Below are positions 43,772 to 52,270 of a DNA stretch of 64,000 nucleotides, piece by piece. The stretch is taken from positions 26,404-90,403 of the forward strand of contig NZ_JAAITU010000010.1 of the NCBI RefSeq assembly GCF_013304385.1, given 5' to 3'. Every line of letters begins with the position of its first letter. Position 1 is the stretch's first letter. A program made the position numbers and the translations under genes. The stretch comes from Blautia glucerasea. GTDB lineage: Bacteria > Bacillota > Clostridia > Lachnospirales > Lachnospiraceae. Under the pieces are notes generated by a model. That model saw only the letters and a list, made by a program, of their open reading frames with translations. It was not told where the DNA came from and did not search any database.

Positions 43772-44305
43772 TCACAATTCTACGTATGTAGGCTCATGTC
43801 CCATAGCAGGAATGATCTTTTCAAGCATATCTTTGGTGCTGATCCGAAGGCTGGAAGTGTTGATACAGGGATGACAGCCGATATACGGTTCTTTTACCAC
43901 ATCACTGTCGATGAGAAGACGTACCCTGTGATCTTTATCATTCATCAGTCCCAGGATACTTACAGAGCCTGGAGTAATGTCCAGAAATTCTTCCATATAA
44001 TTTTCTTTTGCAAAAGAAAGTCTTGCAGACCCGATCTGGGAAGACAGATCTTTTGTTTTAAATTTCTTATCCCCAGGGATCAGAAGCAGGTAAAAGTCTG
44101 TTTCCTGGCGGTTGCAGAGAAACAGATTCTTGCAGATCATAGCTCCCAGTAGCTGATCGACTTCCTGGCAGGCCTCAATGGTCATCAGGGCTTCATGGTC
44201 AATCCGCTGATATTTGATCCCAAGTGAATCAAGAAAATCATAAACCCGGATTTCCTTTGCAAGACGCCCCTGGCAGTCGGTGGGTCTTCCTTCAAATAAT
44301 TCCAT
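43772..44305 (-). CDS. ProX/YbaK-type aminoacyl-tRNA deacylase
   Basis: The 177-residue protein carries the prolyl-tRNA editing domain. YLLLIPGDKKFKTKDLSSQIG contains the catalytic lysine, and GSVSILGLMND and CHPCINTSSLRIST are the conserved substrate-loop motifs. ProX/PrdX-type enzymes hydrolyse Ala-tRNA(Pro) and correct misacylation. The start is ATG at 44305 because AAGGAGATA lies upstream; a longer in-frame start has no ribosome site. It stands alone between converging genes. Confidence 0.9.
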   Translation of the reverse strand: MELFEGRPTDCQGRLAKEIRVYDFLDSLGIKYQRIDHEALMTIEACQEVDQLLGAMICKNLFLCNRQETDFYLLLIPGDKKFKTKDLSSQIGSARLSFAKENYMEEFLDITPGSVSILGLMNDKDHRVRLLIDSDVVKEPYIGCHPCINTSSLRISTKDMLEKIIPAMGHEPTYVEL

Positions 44306-44414
44306 ATCAGTATCTCCTTGCAGTAAATTCATAATCAGAACCACCAGGCCTGGCAGCACTGTCTGAAAAATATTGTATCACGGTAAAGCGATAAAATCCA
44401 GAGGCTAAGTAATA

Positions 44415-45674
44415 TTAAGGCAGGATGATCCTGATCCTGGTGCCAAGTTCTGTACGGGAAAGGATTTCAAAACGTCCATTATGCCGGTCAATGATCCACT
44501 TGGCGATAGAAAGCCCAAGCCCTGTGCCCTGATAGCTGCGGGCTTCGTCAGAACGGTAAAAACGCTCGAACATATGGGAAACATCTTTGGGAGACATACC
44601 GATCCCGGAATCCTGTACTTCCAGATAAGACTTTCCATCATCAGTCTGCCCGGTACGAAGAAGGATCTCGGCTCCTTCAGGGGTATATTTGGCACTGTTA
44701 TCAACAAGAATACGCGCAGCCTGTTTTAGAAGGGCAGGGTCAGCTTGTACCTGCCGCACCGAATCCCCGGGCCGAAAACGATATAAGTGATTTTCGTCAA
44801 TCATCAGGGATTCTTCATATATTTCATTCATCAGATCATTAAGGGAAACCAGTTCCAAAGAAAGCTGTGTTTTACCGCTGTCACCTCTTGCAAGGAAAAG
44901 AAGCTGATCTACCAGATGCTTCATATGATCAGATTCATTTTGGATAGCAGTGATAGACTCATCCAGAACTTTTTCATCATCTTTGCCCCAACGGGAAAGC
45001 ATATTGGCATAGCCTTGGATCACTGCAATAGGGGTTCGCAGCTCATGGGAAGCGTCGTTGACAAAACGGGCCTGCTGTCTTTGAGAATCCCGCATACGCA
45101 GAAGCAGGTTGTTCATTGCCGCTTCGATCCCCTGAAGATCGGAATCACCAAAAGAAAGCAGTTCAGCCTCTTCCGGATGAAGGTGGGAAATAGCATCTTC
45201 GATCTGCTGGTATTTGTCACCGGAAAGAGTCATACGGCTCAGCTCATCTGCTTTCAGGGCAATTTCATTAATGGGAGCCAGAATCCGACGGATTTTTTTG
45301 CTTTCTTTTGCATATGAAAAACATATAAACAGAAGCTGTAGTAAAAACAGGATACCTGTTGTGATACACAGCACAATGATCAGATCCGCAAGGGGAACCT
45401 TCAGCAGGATCTTTTCTTTTTGATCGGATACAATGTAAACAAGATCCCGAAACCAGTGCGTACTTCCAGATGGAATATGGAAATAACGGTTGTACGATAG
45501 GATGAATTTACCAAAAGTGTGGTATTCCAGGCTGGCCAGCCAGCCAACAAGAAGAAGCATAAAAAGAAGAAAATCAAAGCCTGTATACATGGAGATCTTC
45601 TTCCGAATCAATGACCTGTGCAGCTTTCTTGCGATAGAGGTCATACGTTTGGTCTGAGTATTATTTTTCTGCAT
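44415..45674 (-). CDS. Sensor histidine kinase
   Basis: The 419-residue kinase has two membrane segments (about 31-50 and 98-122) with a small extracellular loop of about 45 residues, a HAMP-like linker, the dimerisation domain with the phospho-accepting histidine in NDASHELRTPIAV (about residue 210) and the ATPase domain with LVDNSAKYTPEGA (N box), DSGIGM and GTGLGLSIAK. It pairs with the response regulator encoded three bases upstream. The stimulus is unknown; the short sensor loop suggests a membrane or envelope signal. Confidence 0.95.
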   Translation of the reverse strand: MQKNNTQTKRMTSIARKLHRSLIRKKISMYTGFDFLLFMLLLVGWLASLEYHTFGKFILSYNRYFHIPSGSTHWFRDLVYIVSDQKEKILLKVPLADLIIVLCITTGILFLLQLLFICFSYAKESKKIRRILAPINEIALKADELSRMTLSGDKYQQIEDAISHLHPEEAELLSFGDSDLQGIEAAMNNLLLRMRDSQRQQARFVNDASHELRTPIAVIQGYANMLSRWGKDDEKVLDESITAIQNESDHMKHLVDQLLFLARGDSGKTQLSLELVSLNDLMNEIYEESLMIDENHLYRFRPGDSVRQVQADPALLKQAARILVDNSAKYTPEGAEILLRTGQTDDGKSYLEVQDSGIGMSPKDVSHMFERFYRSDEARSYQGTGLGLSIAKWIIDRHNGRFEILSRTELGTRIRIILP

Positions 45675-45677
45675 TTT

Positions 45678-46379
45678 TCACTCTTCCGATTTGATCACAT
45701 AGCCTACGCCCCGGACGGTCTGGATCATTTTGACCTGGAAAACCTGATCGATCTTGGAACGGAGAAAACGGATATATACGTCAACAACATTGGTTTCGCC
45801 TACATAATCATATCCGCAAATACGCTCCAGGAGAACATCCCGGGTCAGTACAATATCCTGGTTTTCCAGAAGGACTTTCAGCATCTGGAACTCCCGGTTG
45901 GTAAGGCTGATCTGGTGGTTGTCATAAGTAACCTGGTGCTTCTTTTCATTTAGGGTAAGGTGTCCCCAGCGAAGAAGACCGTCTTCTGCTTCTGGCACAG
46001 TTCCTTTGTTAAAATTCCTGTGCAGCTTTATGGCTACGCGGATCCTAGCCAGTAATTCTTCGATAGCAAATGGCTTGGTAATGTAATCTACAGCACCTGC
46101 ATCAAGCCCGGCTACCTTGTCCATGACTGCGTCACGGGCAGTGAGCAGGATCACAGGCGTAGGATGATCCTGCAGAAGTCGCCTTAAAACCTCCAGACCA
46201 TTCAGGCCTGGAAGCATGATATCCAGAAGGATAAGGTCAAAATCCCCTGCCACAGCCATGGCAAGGGCTTCTCTTCCGTTGGATGATTTGCTGACCTGGT
46301 AGCCTTCGTGGAGCAGTTCAAGCTCCACAAACCTGGCCAGTTTTTCTTCGTCTTCTACAATTAGAATATGTTCATTCAT
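45678..46379 (-). CDS. OmpR-family response regulator
   Basis: The 233-residue protein has a receiver domain (acidic pocket in VEDEEKL, phosphorylated Asp in LILLDIMLPGLNG, lysine in ITKPF) and a C-terminal winged helix (HQISLTNREFQMLKVLLEN, then VVDVYIRFLRSKID). It receives phosphate from the adjacent kinase. The 11-base-spaced repeats GATTAAAA at 47001-47019 upstream of the operon are typical direct-repeat sites for this class, so autoregulation is likely. Confidence 0.95.
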   Translation of the reverse strand: MNEHILIVEDEEKLARFVELELLHEGYQVSKSSNGREALAMAVAGDFDLILLDIMLPGLNGLEVLRRLLQDHPTPVILLTARDAVMDKVAGLDAGAVDYITKPFAIEELLARIRVAIKLHRNFNKGTVPEAEDGLLRWGHLTLNEKKHQVTYDNHQISLTNREFQMLKVLLENQDIVLTRDVLLERICGYDYVGETNVVDVYIRFLRSKIDQVFQVKMIQTVRGVGYVIKSEE

Positions 46380-46388
46380 GATTAGAAT

Positions 46389-46916
46389 TTACCTGCTTTC
46401 AAATTCGCTTTTTACTTTTCCGGCAAATTCGCTGGCTTTGTCCATAGCTTTGTTTGCCGGGGAAAGGTCATCCTTTCCTGAGAAAGAATATCGGCAGTCA
46501 AAGAACAAGGCGATGACCACTGCCGGAAGTATTATTTTCCATGCAAACAGCAGAGCCAGGATCAGTACCCAGGCGGGTATGCGGATCAGTTCTTTGTCAT
46601 GACGATTCACACAGAAGCTGTTTTCTTTGCTCATGCGGAACAGCACCTTGCATATTTTTGCCAGCTTGGTAAGAAGGCCTTCAGAAGATTCTTTTTCCTG
46701 TTCTTCTACCTTTTCCTTAACCGATACATACTGGGGAGTTTCCTGGGAGGCAGAGGATGCGGTTTCCTGTTCAGGAGGCTCTGCCTTCCCATGCTTTTCA
46801 AGATATACCATAGCATCCAGAAGATCCCAGTTACTTGCTTCCAGGGCTTCTTTTGCTTCTTCATAGCTGACATTTGCTCTTTCTCTTAATTTATCTACTT
46901 TTTCTAACTGGTCCAT
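46389..46916 (-). CDS. UBA-like (DUF4342) membrane protein
   Basis: The 175-residue protein begins with a UBA/TS-N-like domain (residues 1-45: KVDKLRERANVSYEEAKEALEASNWDLLDAMVYLE), then an acidic linker, a membrane segment near residues 117-137 (IPAWVLILALLFAWKII) and a polar C-terminus. It is the first gene of the operon with the response regulator and kinase and is nine bases from the former. DUF4342 proteins are seen with two-component systems in Firmicutes. A role as an accessory sensor is plausible but not shown. Confidence 0.85.
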   Translation of the reverse strand: MDQLEKVDKLRERANVSYEEAKEALEASNWDLLDAMVYLEKHGKAEPPEQETASSASQETPQYVSVKEKVEEQEKESSEGLLTKLAKICKVLFRMSKENSFCVNRHDKELIRIPAWVLILALLFAWKIILPAVVIALFFDCRYSFSGKDDLSPANKAMDKASEFAGKVKSEFESR

Positions 46917-47000
46917 ATTTTCCTTTTCCTTTCAATCAAAGTTTTGTATCAGTTGACTGTTATAATCTACCAGTAGTTCCTTAAAGTAACTTTGAAGAAA

Positions 47001-47019
47001 GATTAAAATAAGATTAAAA
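47001..47019 (-). promoter_or_regulatory. Direct repeats upstream of the two-component operon
   Basis: GATTAAAA at 47001-47008 and 47012-47019 (11-base period), equivalent to TTTTAATC repeats on the coding strand of the operon. Spacing fits an OmpR-type dimer. The remaining space 47020-47196 is AT-rich with no gene. Confidence 0.5.
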
Positions 47020-47235
47020 ATCAAGTGGCTGTATTTAATACTACAATACACCAAAAGCAAAAGTAATACAAAGAAAATCGTGGGAGATGTGGCAAAAAAT
47101 CGTAAGCAGGGTGGCGGGAAAATACAAGATTAAAAACTGACAAAAATTACAGATGAAAAAAAATAAAATTGGTGAATCTGAAATTGATATGGGTGTTATA
47201 ATACGATTGTAACAAAGGAAAGCTACTTAATAAAA

Positions 47236-47287
47236 CCTCCCTGGAAGATCGGGGTGAAGGCTATTGAGCAAATCAGATTTTTGGAGG
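47236..47287 (+). promoter_or_regulatory. Leader of the L25 gene with possible SD sequestration
   Basis: A TATAAT lies at 47197-47202. In the leader, CCTCC (47236-47240) can pair with the ribosome site GGAGG (47283-47287) or locally with GGGG...AGG (47251-47260), so two exclusive folds are possible. Confidence 0.35.
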
Positions 47288-47296
47288 AAAAGATAA

Positions 47297-47884
47297 ATGA
47301 ATACTTTAAAAGCTGAAAAAAGAAGCATGGATGTCAAAGCCAAAAAATTAAGAAGAGAAGGATTTGTTACCGGTAATATCTTTGGAAGAGAAATAAAAGA
47401 ATCCATTCCCGTCAAGATCGTTAAGAAGGATCTGGATAAGCTGCTGAAAACAAACAGTAAGGGCAGCCAGATCATGTTGGATGTGGACGGTACAAAGTAT
47501 GATGTACTGATTAAGGACGTGGAATTTAACCCGTTAAAAGGACAGGTAGATGAGATCGATTTCCAGGCTCTGGTAAGCAATGAAAAAGTACATTCTGTTG
47601 CAGAGGTTGTTCTTCTGAACCATGATAAAGTAACAGATGGAGTGGTACAGCTTTTGCTGGAAGAGATTGCTTATAAGGCTTTGCCAGCAGCACTGGTGGA
47701 GAAGATCGAGGTAGATGTTGGAGATATGCATATAGGTGACAGCATCAAAGTTAAGGATCTGCCGATTGCACAGGATAAGGATGTAGATCTACGTACAGAT
47801 CTGAATGCTACCGTAGTTGTGGTTTCCGAGGTACACAATGTTGTTCCTGAAGAAGAGCCGAAGGAAGAAGAGGCTGCCGAATAA
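47297..47884 (+). CDS. rplY: Ribosomal protein L25/CTC
   Basis: The 195-residue protein has the L25 5S-rRNA-binding domain (residues 4-92, RSMDVKAKKLRREGFVTGNIFGRE) and the CTC C-terminal beta domain (about 95-180, VGDMHIGDSIKVKDLP), ending in an acidic tail. This long form is the general-stress CTC type. It binds 5S rRNA in the large subunit. The ribosome site GGAGG is at 47283-47287. A strong terminator follows, so it is monocistronic. Confidence 0.95.
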   Translation: MNTLKAEKRSMDVKAKKLRREGFVTGNIFGREIKESIPVKIVKKDLDKLLKTNSKGSQIMLDVDGTKYDVLIKDVEFNPLKGQVDEIDFQALVSNEKVHSVAEVVLLNHDKVTDGVVQLLLEEIAYKALPAALVEKIEVDVGDMHIGDSIKVKDLPIAQDKDVDLRTDLNATVVVVSEVHNVVPEEEPKEEEAAE

Positions 47885-47915
47885 AGAGCCGTTGTTTATG
47901 TATGAATGTTGTTGT

Positions 47916-47955
47916 AAAAAGACCGTCGCTGCCAGGTACAGCGGCGGTCTTTTTA
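47916..47955 (+). terminator. Strong intrinsic terminator after the L25 gene, likely bidirectional
   Basis: AAAAAGACCGTCGCTG pairs with CAGCGGCGGTCTTTTT; a poly-A on the left makes it usable for the convergent ROK gene. Confidence 0.93.
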
Positions 47956-47978
47956 CGTAAATGAATTTAAGTATCTGG

Positions 47979-49112
47979 TCAGTCAACCAGGCGCTCTTCT
48001 TTCAGGTAATCCGTTATGCGGGTGAGCGCAGTACCGATAAGAGTGGCTTTCTTGCCATATTTACCCTTACTGATAGTGAAGTCTGCATTTTTAAAGGTGG
48101 TAAGAGAGCATACGCTGTCTTTGATGGAATCCAGATCTTCATCTGTAAGGTATGGGGTCAGTAGACCACCGATGATCACATCACCACCGATGACCATCCG
48201 TACATCATCGATCATAAGTGCCAGATCCTGCAGGTATCGCTGCCAGATCGGCAGGTATTTGATATTCTTGTCACGAACCTTCTGAAAGAATAAAGGCAGG
48301 CTCAGACCGGATTTTCGGATCAGGGTATTAGCAGAACAATAGCTTTCTGCACAGCCACACTTCCCACAGTAGCAGGGAATGCCATTGGGGTACAGTGTAA
48401 GATGCTCCATAACACCGCTGCTCAGATGTCTGGATCTCATGATCTGACCATTGACGATCACCGCACAGCCCAGGTTGGCATTCAGGGAAAGGTAGATAGC
48501 ATTCATATCCGGAGCACTGTGCCAGCTCTCAGCGATCCCAGCTGCTTCTGCATCATGGATCAGAGACACTGGATATTGAAAGTGCTGTGCAAAATCAGTC
48601 CTTACAAAAGTACTGCTAGACAACAGGGTGCCGAAAGAAATATGTTCCTGATCTGCATCAACCACACCCTGAATGGCAATTGTAATGCCCAGGATCTGTT
48701 CAGGCCTGCAGCTTAGTGAAGCAATAAAATGATTCACCCAGGAACTGAAGGTTTCAAAATAAAGAGGGTCATTTGTAAAAACCAGGTCAAGGCTGGATTC
48801 GGCGATGATCTCCCCTGCCAGATTGACTGCAGCCACATTCAGCATGTTGGCGAGAAGCTCTACAGAAATAGTGATTCTGGAATTATAGTTGAATTTATAT
48901 AACTGTGCCGGTCTGCCGCCGGTTGCAGCTCTGTGGGAACTGCAGTGGATCTTATCCTGCTCCAGCAGATATCCCAGATTCTGTGAAATTGTAGGCAATG
49001 AAAATCTCAACTCTTTGGCAATCATTTGCTTGGTGATGCCGTTATTCTCATAAATCATCCGATATACCATATCGCAATTCAATTGCTTCAATTCTGAAGT
49101 TGTAATCCCCAT
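47979..49112 (-). CDS. ROK family transcriptional regulator
   Basis: The 377-residue protein has an N-terminal winged helix (residues 5-65, NGITKQMIAKELRFSLPTISQNL) and a ROK domain with the zinc motif CYCGKCGCAESYCS near residue 254. ROK proteins of this NagC/XylR type sense a sugar and regulate its uptake. The gene diverges from the ribose-type transporter operon at 49530, the likely target. The 20-base palindrome at 49140-49159, just upstream of its start, is the best operator candidate. Confidence 0.92.
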   Translation of the reverse strand: MGITTSELKQLNCDMVYRMIYENNGITKQMIAKELRFSLPTISQNLGYLLEQDKIHCSSHRAATGGRPAQLYKFNYNSRITISVELLANMLNVAAVNLAGEIIAESSLDLVFTNDPLYFETFSSWVNHFIASLSCRPEQILGITIAIQGVVDADQEHISFGTLLSSSTFVRTDFAQHFQYPVSLIHDAEAAGIAESWHSAPDMNAIYLSLNANLGCAVIVNGQIMRSRHLSSGVMEHLTLYPNGIPCYCGKCGCAESYCSANTLIRKSGLSLPLFFQKVRDKNIKYLPIWQRYLQDLALMIDDVRMVIGGDVIIGGLLTPYLTDEDLDSIKDSVCSLTTFKNADFTISKGKYGKKATLIGTALTRITDYLKEERLVD

Positions 49113-49139
49113 AATACATCTCCTGTGAAAGATCTTGAT

Positions 49140-49159
49140 TTTGTTATAATTATAACAAA
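49140..49159. promoter_or_regulatory. Perfect palindrome, candidate ROK operator
   Basis: TTTGTTATAATTATAACAAA is fully symmetric. It lies 28 bases before the ROK start codon. A related sequence in inverse orientation (ATTTGTAAAATATATTTATA) lies next to the divergent gene near 49492-49511. The rest of the 417-base gap is AT-rich and holds no gene. Confidence 0.6.
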
Positions 49160-49444
49160 TATATTTACAAAAGTGAATAGGGAAAATGAGAAAAAATAGC
49201 TAAATAAGGTGAAAAAGAAGAAGGAATTATATAAATAATCGTAAATAAATGTAAAACTCATGTAAAAAAGCGAAAAAGAAATCTGTGAAAGGCTGAAAAT
49301 GAGAGAAAAGTGATGTATAAAACCTTATAACCGTGGATTGAAAAGAGATATATAAAGCATTTTTGTAAAAATAACTGCTTTGAGAATACATAAAACATAA
49401 AGAGATATGGTAAATATGCACAAATAGAATCAGCAATTCGATGA

Positions 49445-49473
49445 TTGACAGTAAATAAATACAATGATATCAT
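49445..49473 (+). promoter_or_regulatory. Promoter of the second ribose-type transporter operon
   Basis: TTGACA (49445-49450), 17 bases, TATCAT (49468-49473). Confidence 0.65.
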
Positions 49474-49529
49474 CAAATATATCAAGAAACATTTGTAAAA
49501 TATATTTATAAAACAAAGGAGGAGCATTC

Positions 49530-50531
49530 ATGAAACGTAATGTATTGAGAGGGACTTTAGTAGCAGCGTTAATCGGCACATCTGTTCTGGCAGTTCCAGC
49601 TTCAGCAGAGGAGGCTAAGAGCGAAGAGGCAAAAAGCTATGAGATCGGTATGACAGTAGCGGATCTGACCAATCCAATTTGGGCAGAGGTTTGTGACGAG
49701 GTACAGAAGAAGGGTGAAGAAATGGGAAGTACCTTTACCGTTGTTGCAGCTAATAATGATCCGTCTACGCAGGTTGCACAGATCGAGGATTTCATTCAGC
49801 AGAAAAAGGATGCCATTATCGTTTCTGCAATTGATATCAATTCTGTAGAAAGTGCTATCAAAGATGCCCAGGATGCAGGAATCATGGTTATGTGTTACGG
49901 CGTGCATACCAACACATATGATGTATCCTATACAAATGATAATGCAGGTGCAGGACAGTTGATCGGTGAGCAGGCAGCTCAGTTTATTAATGATAATTAT
50001 GACGGAAAAGCACAGGTTGGTCTTCTTACTTTCTATGAGAACCAGGAATGTAAAGATCGTGGAGAGGCAATGAAAAAAGCCCTGGCAGAGAATGCTCCAG
50101 ATGCAGAACTTGTTGTTGAGGATTCCTGTGTAGTTGCAGATAAGGCAATGACCATCGTAGAGAACTGGCTGCAAACATATCCGGATATGAAAGTGATCAT
50201 GTCCATCGGTGATGGCGGCGGTATTGGTGCTAACCAGGCAGTAAAAGCAGCCGGCAAGCAGGAAGGATTTGGTATTTTTGCAGTTGACGGTACTATCGAA
50301 GCCCTTCAGCTGATGGCAAACGGCGACCCCATCAAAGCGGAAGTTGCATTTGGCGCAGGCTGGCAGCTTGGAGATGGTATCGTAGAAGTTATCCTTGATT
50401 CTCTGAATAATGGAATCACAGAAAAAGATCAGGTAACACCAAATGAGCTGGTAACTGTTGATACTATGGAAGACTGGCTGAAAGAATGGAAATATGAAGA
50501 TCAGATAGATCTGAGTAAACTCAGCAAGTAA
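49530..50531 (+). CDS. Ribose-type sugar-binding protein
   Basis: The 333-residue protein has a signal peptide (MKRNVLRGTLVAALIGTSVLA, cleavage near ASA-EEA) and the RbsB fold: YEIGMTVADLTNPIWAEVCD near residue 35, IDFIQQ-like EDFIQQKKDAIIVSAIDINS near 87, and FAVDGTIEALQLMANGD near 250. It has no lipobox cysteine. RBS AAAGGAGGAGC precedes ATG 49530. A 180-base spacer with a large hairpin separates it from the ATPase gene. The sugar is not known. Confidence 0.92.
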   Translation: MKRNVLRGTLVAALIGTSVLAVPASAEEAKSEEAKSYEIGMTVADLTNPIWAEVCDEVQKKGEEMGSTFTVVAANNDPSTQVAQIEDFIQQKKDAIIVSAIDINSVESAIKDAQDAGIMVMCYGVHTNTYDVSYTNDNAGAGQLIGEQAAQFINDNYDGKAQVGLLTFYENQECKDRGEAMKKALAENAPDAELVVEDSCVVADKAMTIVENWLQTYPDMKVIMSIGDGGGIGANQAVKAAGKQEGFGIFAVDGTIEALQLMANGDPIKAEVAFGAGWQLGDGIVEVILDSLNNGITEKDQVTPNELVTVDTMEDWLKEWKYEDQIDLSKLSK

Positions 50532-50540
50532 ACATGTGTA

Positions 50541-50616
50541 TGCAGGGCACCTGTACAGGCAGAAGAGGCAACAACGGTGAATATCGTGCAAAGGAAGCCT
50601 CAGGCAGGTCCCTGCA
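50541..50616 (+). repeat. Large hairpin between binding protein and ATPase genes
   Basis: TGCAGGGCACCTG (50541-50553) pairs with CAGGTCCCTGCA (50605-50616) with a one-base bulge. It could stabilise the upstream mRNA or terminate part of transcription, as at 9202-9283. Confidence 0.6.
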
Positions 50617-50712
50617 TAATTTAAGACAACAGGCAGTAACGATTCAGCAGGCAGTATCTCACAAGGGTACTGGACAGTTACAACGAGCAAAAGATATTCA
50701 AGAGGTTGGCAT

Positions 50713-52206
50713 ATGGAAAGTACGAAAAATATATTGGAATTTAAAAATATCACAAAGAAATACGCAGGTGTTGTGGCACTTGATAATGTCAGTCTTGCGT
50801 TCCGTGCAGGAGAAGTCCATGCGCTGGCCGGTGAGAACGGAGCCGGGAAATCCACATTGATTAAATCTACCAAAGGTGCTGTGATTCCTACATCCGGAAC
50901 GATTCTGATAGATGGAAAAGAATATACTAATAATCTGACACCTGCTATTGCAAAGGAGCAGGGAGTTGCTGTTATTTACCAGGAATTCAATCTGGTAAAC
51001 GACATATCTATTGCGGAAAATGTCTTCCTTGGAAGTCCGATCCGCACACACGGAATGATTGATATGAAAGCTATGGTGAGTGAAAGCCAGAAAATATTTG
51101 AACAGCTTGGAATAAATATTGATGTGACGGCGAATGTAAGAACACTGACAACAGGCTATCAGCAGCTGGTAGAGATTGCAAAGGCTCTGTCCCATAAGGT
51201 TAAGATCCTGGTAATGGACGAACCATCTGCTTCTCTTACTACCAATGAAGTGGAGATCATGTTTAAGATCATTAAAAAGCTGAAAGCCTCAGGTGTTACC
51301 ATTATATATATTTCCCACAGGCTGGATGAAATCTTTGAGATTACAGACAGGGTATCGATCCTGAGGGACGGAAAAATGATCAAAACAGTAAACACCTGTG
51401 ATACCAACCGTCAGGAACTGATTTCCATGATGGTAGGAAGAGAGCTGACGGAGCAGTATCCAAAGTTGGACAAGCAGGAACAGACGGAAGTTGTGATGGA
51501 CGTACAGCATCTGAAAGGACCAGGTGTAAAGGATGTATCTTTTCAGCTTCGTAAAGGTGAAATCCTGGGATTTGGCGGCCTGGTAGGAGCCGGAAGGACT
51601 GAGTCTGTGCAGCTGGTCTGCGGGATTACAGGAAAAACCGGCGGTACCATCACTTACAAAGGAAAAGAGTTAAAGGTTAAAAATCCAAAGGATGCCATTG
51701 AGCAGGGAATCGCTCTTGCACCTGAGGACAGAAAGAAGCAGGGTCTGATGCTTCATATGTCTGTGGGGGAGAATATATATTTCCCCAGTCTGCTTCAGAT
51801 CTCGAAACATGATGTGATCGATTATACAAAAGCAAAAAATATTGTTGGTGAATACATTAAAGCACTGGCAATCAAAACACCTTCCGACAGACAGATCTGT
51901 AAAAACCTGTCTGGTGGAAATCAACAAAAGGTGGTTATTGCCAAGTGGCTGGCAAAGAATCCGGATGTGATCATACTGGATGAGCCTACCCGTGGTATTG
52001 ATGTAGGGGCAAAGCAGGAAATATATGGGATCATGAATGAACTAATACAGGCAGGGAAATCCATTATCATGATTTCATCTGATATGGAGGAACTTCTGGG
52101 AATGTCCGACAGGATCGTAGTATTCTGTGAAGGTCGTGTGACAGGGGAACTGTCAAAAACAGAATTCTGTCAGGAGGCGGTAATGTCCCTGGCATCTCAG
52201 AGTTAG
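50713..52206 (+). CDS. Ribose-type sugar ABC transporter ATPase with two ABC domains
   Basis: The 497-residue protein has a first ABC domain with Walker A GENGAGKSTLIKS near residue 39, signature LTTGYQQLVEIAKAL and Walker B ILVMDEPSASL, and a second with the degenerate Walker A GLVGAGRTESVQL, signature LSGGNQQKVVIAKWL and Walker B VIILDEPTRGID. This is the RbsA/MglA pattern. It energises uptake with the permease at 52271. The ribosome site (AAGAGGTTGGCAT) is weak. Confidence 0.95.
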   Translation: MESTKNILEFKNITKKYAGVVALDNVSLAFRAGEVHALAGENGAGKSTLIKSTKGAVIPTSGTILIDGKEYTNNLTPAIAKEQGVAVIYQEFNLVNDISIAENVFLGSPIRTHGMIDMKAMVSESQKIFEQLGINIDVTANVRTLTTGYQQLVEIAKALSHKVKILVMDEPSASLTTNEVEIMFKIIKKLKASGVTIIYISHRLDEIFEITDRVSILRDGKMIKTVNTCDTNRQELISMMVGRELTEQYPKLDKQEQTEVVMDVQHLKGPGVKDVSFQLRKGEILGFGGLVGAGRTESVQLVCGITGKTGGTITYKGKELKVKNPKDAIEQGIALAPEDRKKQGLMLHMSVGENIYFPSLLQISKHDVIDYTKAKNIVGEYIKALAIKTPSDRQICKNLSGGNQQKVVIAKWLAKNPDVIILDEPTRGIDVGAKQEIYGIMNELIQAGKSIIMISSDMEELLGMSDRIVVFCEGRVTGELSKTEFCQEAVMSLASQS

Positions 52207-52270
52207 GGCGGAATAGTATTTTAGCTGATTCCTTTAAATATAGAATTTTATAAAGAAAAGGGCATAAAAG

